This document shows, piece by piece, positions 60,780 through 64,000 of a stretch of 64,000 bases of DNA. The position numbers were made by a program, and so were the translations under genes. Numbering within the stretch: position 1 is the first letter of the stretch; the number at the start of each line of letters is the position of its first letter. Origin of the DNA: Nitzschia sp. pyKryTriq1. Lineage: Eukaryota; Bacillariophyta; Bacillariophyceae; Bacillariales; Bacillariaceae. The notes beneath the pieces are model-generated. The model ran no database searches. It had not been told where the DNA came from and worked only from the letters and a program-made list of their open reading frames with translations. The stretch spans positions 62,001 through 126,000 of the forward strand of contig OY101130.1 of the NCBI GenBank assembly GCA_956465555.1, given 5' to 3'.

Positions 60780-61722
60780 TATATTGGAATCCACCACCGT
60801 ACGGAATGATTTGAGAGTAGTGTTGTAGTATTAGAGAGATGCACGACCGACCGATGGTATGATGGTTAATATGGTCATGGTCATGATGATTCTGTGTGTT
60901 GTATGATATGTGCGGGATATTTTTTATGCTTGACAGCGGCATTTCAGTTTTACCGAAATACAACTCATCGCGCGATAGCGCATTCACCAACGGCGGCGAC
61001 GACCGCGACGACTCCTCCGAGTACAGTAGTTCCATTCGACTGACATCGCCGACCAGTATGATCACATTCAATCTGATCGCGCCATTTCTCGGAGTAATTT
61101 GAATTGAAAGAAAAAATCGCGCCGTTCTCGTTTTTCTGAGGGCGATGTTTTTGATATTGCTATCATACAGTAGACTACAGGTACATAGACGGCGGGGTAG
61201 AAAATCTGGGTACGTACTACTAGCTAGTAGTAGAATATCACTTCGTGTTCCGGCGGTGGGGCTATATCGATAGTGGAGAAAGTAACAAAGAGTATCTTGG
61301 GTGCAGAAGAGGGCAATTGAACAGGTAACCGCCCACCCGCTTACAACAAGACTTGAGAGAGAGAGAGAGTTCAGAAACACAATTTATTTTGAAACACAGT
61401 TTAGTTATTATGTGCTGTATTGCGTGGTGGCGGTGCACGCACGGTGATGAGGTTATTTTCCATGCAAGCATCGATGTCGTCAGATGGATGAAAAAGCTCA
61501 GACATCCCGCGCCGCACGAAATACTCTAGCTAGTAGGTAGTAGTATTGGCTCTACCGTACCTCACTCTACTACTAGTAGAGTAGAGAGCTGTCCGGAAAG
61601 TTACAGGTACCGGTACAGGTAATAGTAGTACAGTTGTTGCTGTCTACTCTCTCTAGAGTACTAGTAGCCACAGCAACAGCAGACCAATAAAACTACTTCT
61701 ATTCGTGTACTCTACTACTATA
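60780..61722. other. Intergenic region
   Basis: About 940 bases between the start of the GT92-like gene and the end of the ARM-like gene, both on the minus strand. It contains ATGGTCATGGTCATGATG repeats, a GA dinucleotide run (~61350-61372) and CTACTACTAGTAGAG palindromes (~61565-61590). Open stretches here overlap the glycosyltransferase start in other frames and are not called. Confidence 0.35.
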
Positions 61723-63297
61723 CTAGTAGTTTCGTAGTAGATAGGCCTGCAAGGATTGAACACTTTGGGTTCCCAAAAGAGTCAAGTACATGTGCGAAGC
61801 TTGTTCGACAAGTTCCGACATGGTGGTCCTCGTACTACTACTAATAGTAGTTTGCTGCAGCTCCTGCTCCTGATGCTGCTCCTGATTCTGACGCTGAGGA
61901 TCAGGATCAGGAGCATGATGTTCGATCATGGCCCACAAGGCTTGAAATGCCGCAGATTGGACATGAATCGAACCGGGATGGGCTTGAAGACTTTGTAGCA
62001 ATACAGTAATACTCTTTTCCAGGTGTTCTTTGAGATAGGGAACGTGGGCCAAGTGAAAGAGAGTCGTACATGCCGCTTCTTGAATGGAAGCAGCAGCATC
62101 AGAAGGATCAGAAGCATTCGCATCAGATCGAACAGCAGCAAAAGAAGACAGGACGTGCAGCATAATGCGTGCTCCACCAAACTTGGCCATGACGACCTTG
62201 TAGTAGGAATCCTTCACGAGCTGCGCCAATAGGGCACATTGCTGTTCTACCGTTGCTTCATCGGTCGTTTCCGGTGTAGCCCCGGCTAGTTGGGTCAAGA
62301 TGGCCTTGACCTGTTTGGAACTCGAACGTTGAGCAATCATCAGGCAAGAAGCCGGAAGAGCAGCAGTAGTTGTCTCGTTGTGGTTACTGCTGTTATTGTG
62401 ATGATTGCGAAAGGATGTATTCTTGTTGCTAGTGGGAGACGGAAAACTGTTATGGTTGTTGCTCCAGTTGGTAGAAGAGCTGAATGAGTGGGGAAGGGAA
62501 GAAAAACTGGTACTTGTAGCAGTTGTGAAGGAGGCGGACGTTCGAGACGTCAAGGAACTGGTAGTATGAGAGACCAGTAGAGGAGGTTTGAAGAGATTCA
62601 TGTTGTGGGCGAGTCGATGCGGCGCGACTCGGCCCCGAAGAGCGGTTCGAACCCCATGCGGAGAGCCCATAAACTTGCTCGGTCCTCCTCCTCCTCCTCC
62701 GGCGGCAGATGAACAGATCGAAAAGGAATCGTTCGACCGTATGGATCGACTCGAAACAGAGCCATTCCCGCTAATACCTCCTTTTCGGTTGCTGTTGCTG
62801 TTGCCGTTGCTGCTGTTGTTGTCAGTGTTGCTGTTGCCTCTTGCTGATGATTTGGATGATATTAGCTTGGTAGTATAGTCGCCATTTCCAGTCAATGAAC
62901 CGGAGGAGGAGTCGTCTCGCTCAATCATGCCAAAGTTCACATCGGGCAGAGAAGAGCACTCCATCTTTTCGAGTTCATGCTGGGGCTTCTGATGAGCAAG
63001 TATTCTTACGTGCTGAATCATGGAGTCGTTGACAGGGGGGATGTTGTTGGGTTGGTTTCGAGTACAGGGCACCATCATTGTTATTGTTATGTTTGCGTTG
63101 TAGTTGTTATGCGCTGCTACAAAATATGAAGTTTTGTGATGCTGCATGTTTCTTTCCCCTTCTCCTACAACGTGCTGGGTGGATGCGTTTGCGAACACAG
63201 GGGAACACACGATCGCTGTCGAAATTCCACCGGCTTCTTTTTCCTCGGGGAAACCTTCATCCCTGTATCCGAACCGCAGAAGGTGGAAACCTTTCAT
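61723..63297 (-). CDS. Ser/Asn-rich protein with C-terminal armadillo-like helical domain
   Basis: Single exon, 524 residues, ATG at 63297; ATGs at ~63149 and ~63083 are alternative starts. The first ~330 residues are low complexity (Ser, Asn, Thr, Gly runs; GGGGGGPSKFMG). The C-terminal ~190 residues are helical: KQVKAILTQLAGATPETTDE, VEQQCALLAQLVKDSYYKVV, FGGARIMLHVLSSFAAV, IQEAACTTLFHLAHVPYLKE and VQSAAFQALWAMIEHHAP. The spacing and the G-G-A-R-I-M-L turn are typical of ARM/HEAT repeats, a protein-interaction fold. A Gln-rich insert splits the last repeats. A family more specific than ARM-like cannot be named. Confidence 0.68.
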   Translation of the reverse strand: MKGFHLLRFGYRDEGFPEEKEAGGISTAIVCSPVFANASTQHVVGEGERNMQHHKTSYFVAAHNNYNANITITMMVPCTRNQPNNIPPVNDSMIQHVRILAHQKPQHELEKMECSSLPDVNFGMIERDDSSSGSLTGNGDYTTKLISSKSSARGNSNTDNNSSNGNSNSNRKGGISGNGSVSSRSIRSNDSFSICSSAAGGGGGGPSKFMGSPHGVRTALRGRVAPHRLAHNMNLFKPPLLVSHTTSSLTSRTSASFTTATSTSFSSLPHSFSSSTNWSNNHNSFPSPTSNKNTSFRNHHNNSSNHNETTTAALPASCLMIAQRSSSKQVKAILTQLAGATPETTDEATVEQQCALLAQLVKDSYYKVVMAKFGGARIMLHVLSSFAAVRSDANASDPSDAAASIQEAACTTLFHLAHVPYLKEHLEKSITVLLQSLQAHPGSIHVQSAAFQALWAMIEHHAPDPDPQRQNQEQHQEQELQQTTISSSTRTTMSELVEQASHMYLTLLGTQSVQSLQAYLLRNY

Positions 63298-64000
63298 CCC
63301 CTTGGAAATAATTACCGTACTGATGATTCGGAGAACAAGTTCAGTTGTTAAACGCTTATAATAGCCCTCATTTTATTTCTGCTTCGCTTTACTCGTATTT
63401 TTTTTTTTATTCTACATTTTTCATTCACATACTAACTGTATCACCGATTCGCTACTACATACGAGTACAGTAACTAAAACTACGAGTACGAGCTTTTGTT
63501 CGCCGAGCGTGCCGGGGTAGAGATATAATAAAATTTGGTGGTGCATCAATACATACTTCTCTTTCCCGCCGCCTGCACCTGCGGAAACTTGACTAACTCT
63601 ATCTATGTGTGGACATATTTTAATATTTCTCCGTTATTTTCGACCATATAAGCCTTCCTTCGTGGGAATCTCGGTTCGAATACTGTGGGGAGCTACAAGT
63701 ATGCCAAATCCGAACGCCGAGGAAGGGGCCGGGGAGACGATTCTCGCGCCGCCGTTGTAGTACTGTGGTGAGACAAGAGGAGGGGAGGCCAGACGAAAGA
63801 GGGGCGAAAGCAGACGAAGAACCATCAGAAAAGGGGGAAATCGTACCCCTATACTTAGACAGCACCCTAAATCAATATGTCCCATTACGGAGGGGGTTTT
63901 ACATCGTGATATTTCAAATATCAAGTATCATGCTCCTCCTCCACTTTGTTGCCATCATCGCCATCGCCATCGCCATCATCATCCAATACTTCAATGACAT
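63298..64000. other. Intergenic region to window end
   Basis: About 700 bases upstream of the minus-strand ARM-like gene. A T homopolymer (~63399-63409) and GCCATC repeats at the very end (~63955-63980) are the only notable features. No gene is supported. Confidence 0.3.

Noticed and set aside
63640-63740. Possible tRNA around a GGTTCGAATAC word
   Set aside because: No acceptor stem or anticodon arm could be folded around the T-arm-like word.

Overview
This is nuclear DNA from a stramenopile alga, most likely a pennate diatom. The genes are split by short introns (84 to 264 bases) with GTACGT, GTAAGT or GTGAGT donors and lie on both strands. The coding sequence is full of Ser, Asn, Gln, Thr and Asp runs made from triplet repeats. 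Several families are typical of diatoms: DUF6824, psq-like HTH repeats, CHRD, SET and 4-TM proteins. One protein carries a plastid presequence of the ASAFAP type. The species cannot be named from this sequence alone.

Layout. 0-6 kb: the C-terminus of a Sec24-like COPII protein, then a three-exon myosin on the minus strand. 6-12 kb: a CRAL-TRIO-like plus DUF6824 protein and a four-repeat HTH-like protein. 13-17.3 kb: a 1,454-residue coiled-coil protein with an internal duplication and WH2-like tail motifs. 17.7-25.7 kb: a MORN-repeat protein, a tandem two-domain phosphoglycerate-mutase-like protein and a secreted CHRD protein.

25.9-43.7 kb is an accessory island. It holds six paralogues (or relics) of one low-complexity family sharing a 30-residue W-x2-LL...WL-x2-VL core and, in five of them, a QSNSS tail. 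Among them lie a truncated Copia-type retroelement, a 670-bp foldback element flanked by TA, a 144-bp tandem triplication just upstream of one paralogue, and a GGACG minisatellite repeat. One paralogue carries an extra zinc-finger-like module. Two paralogues are frameshifted. This family is the best candidate for an undescribed system.

43.9-52.7 kb: a head-to-head pair of TPR paralogues and a multi-TM protein with a long acidic tail. 54-55.6 kb: a SET-domain protein with a probable signal peptide. 55.6-57.5 kb: gene fragments between GGACG minisatellites bounded by inverted ends. 57.7-60.8 kb: two convergent type II membrane glycosyltransferase-like genes, probably Golgi enzymes. 61.7-63.3 kb: an armadillo-like protein. 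The rest is intergenic DNA rich in trinucleotide and TAGTAG-type repeats.

All exon joins below were read by eye from GT/AG sites, frame and similarity between paralogues. There is no transcript evidence.
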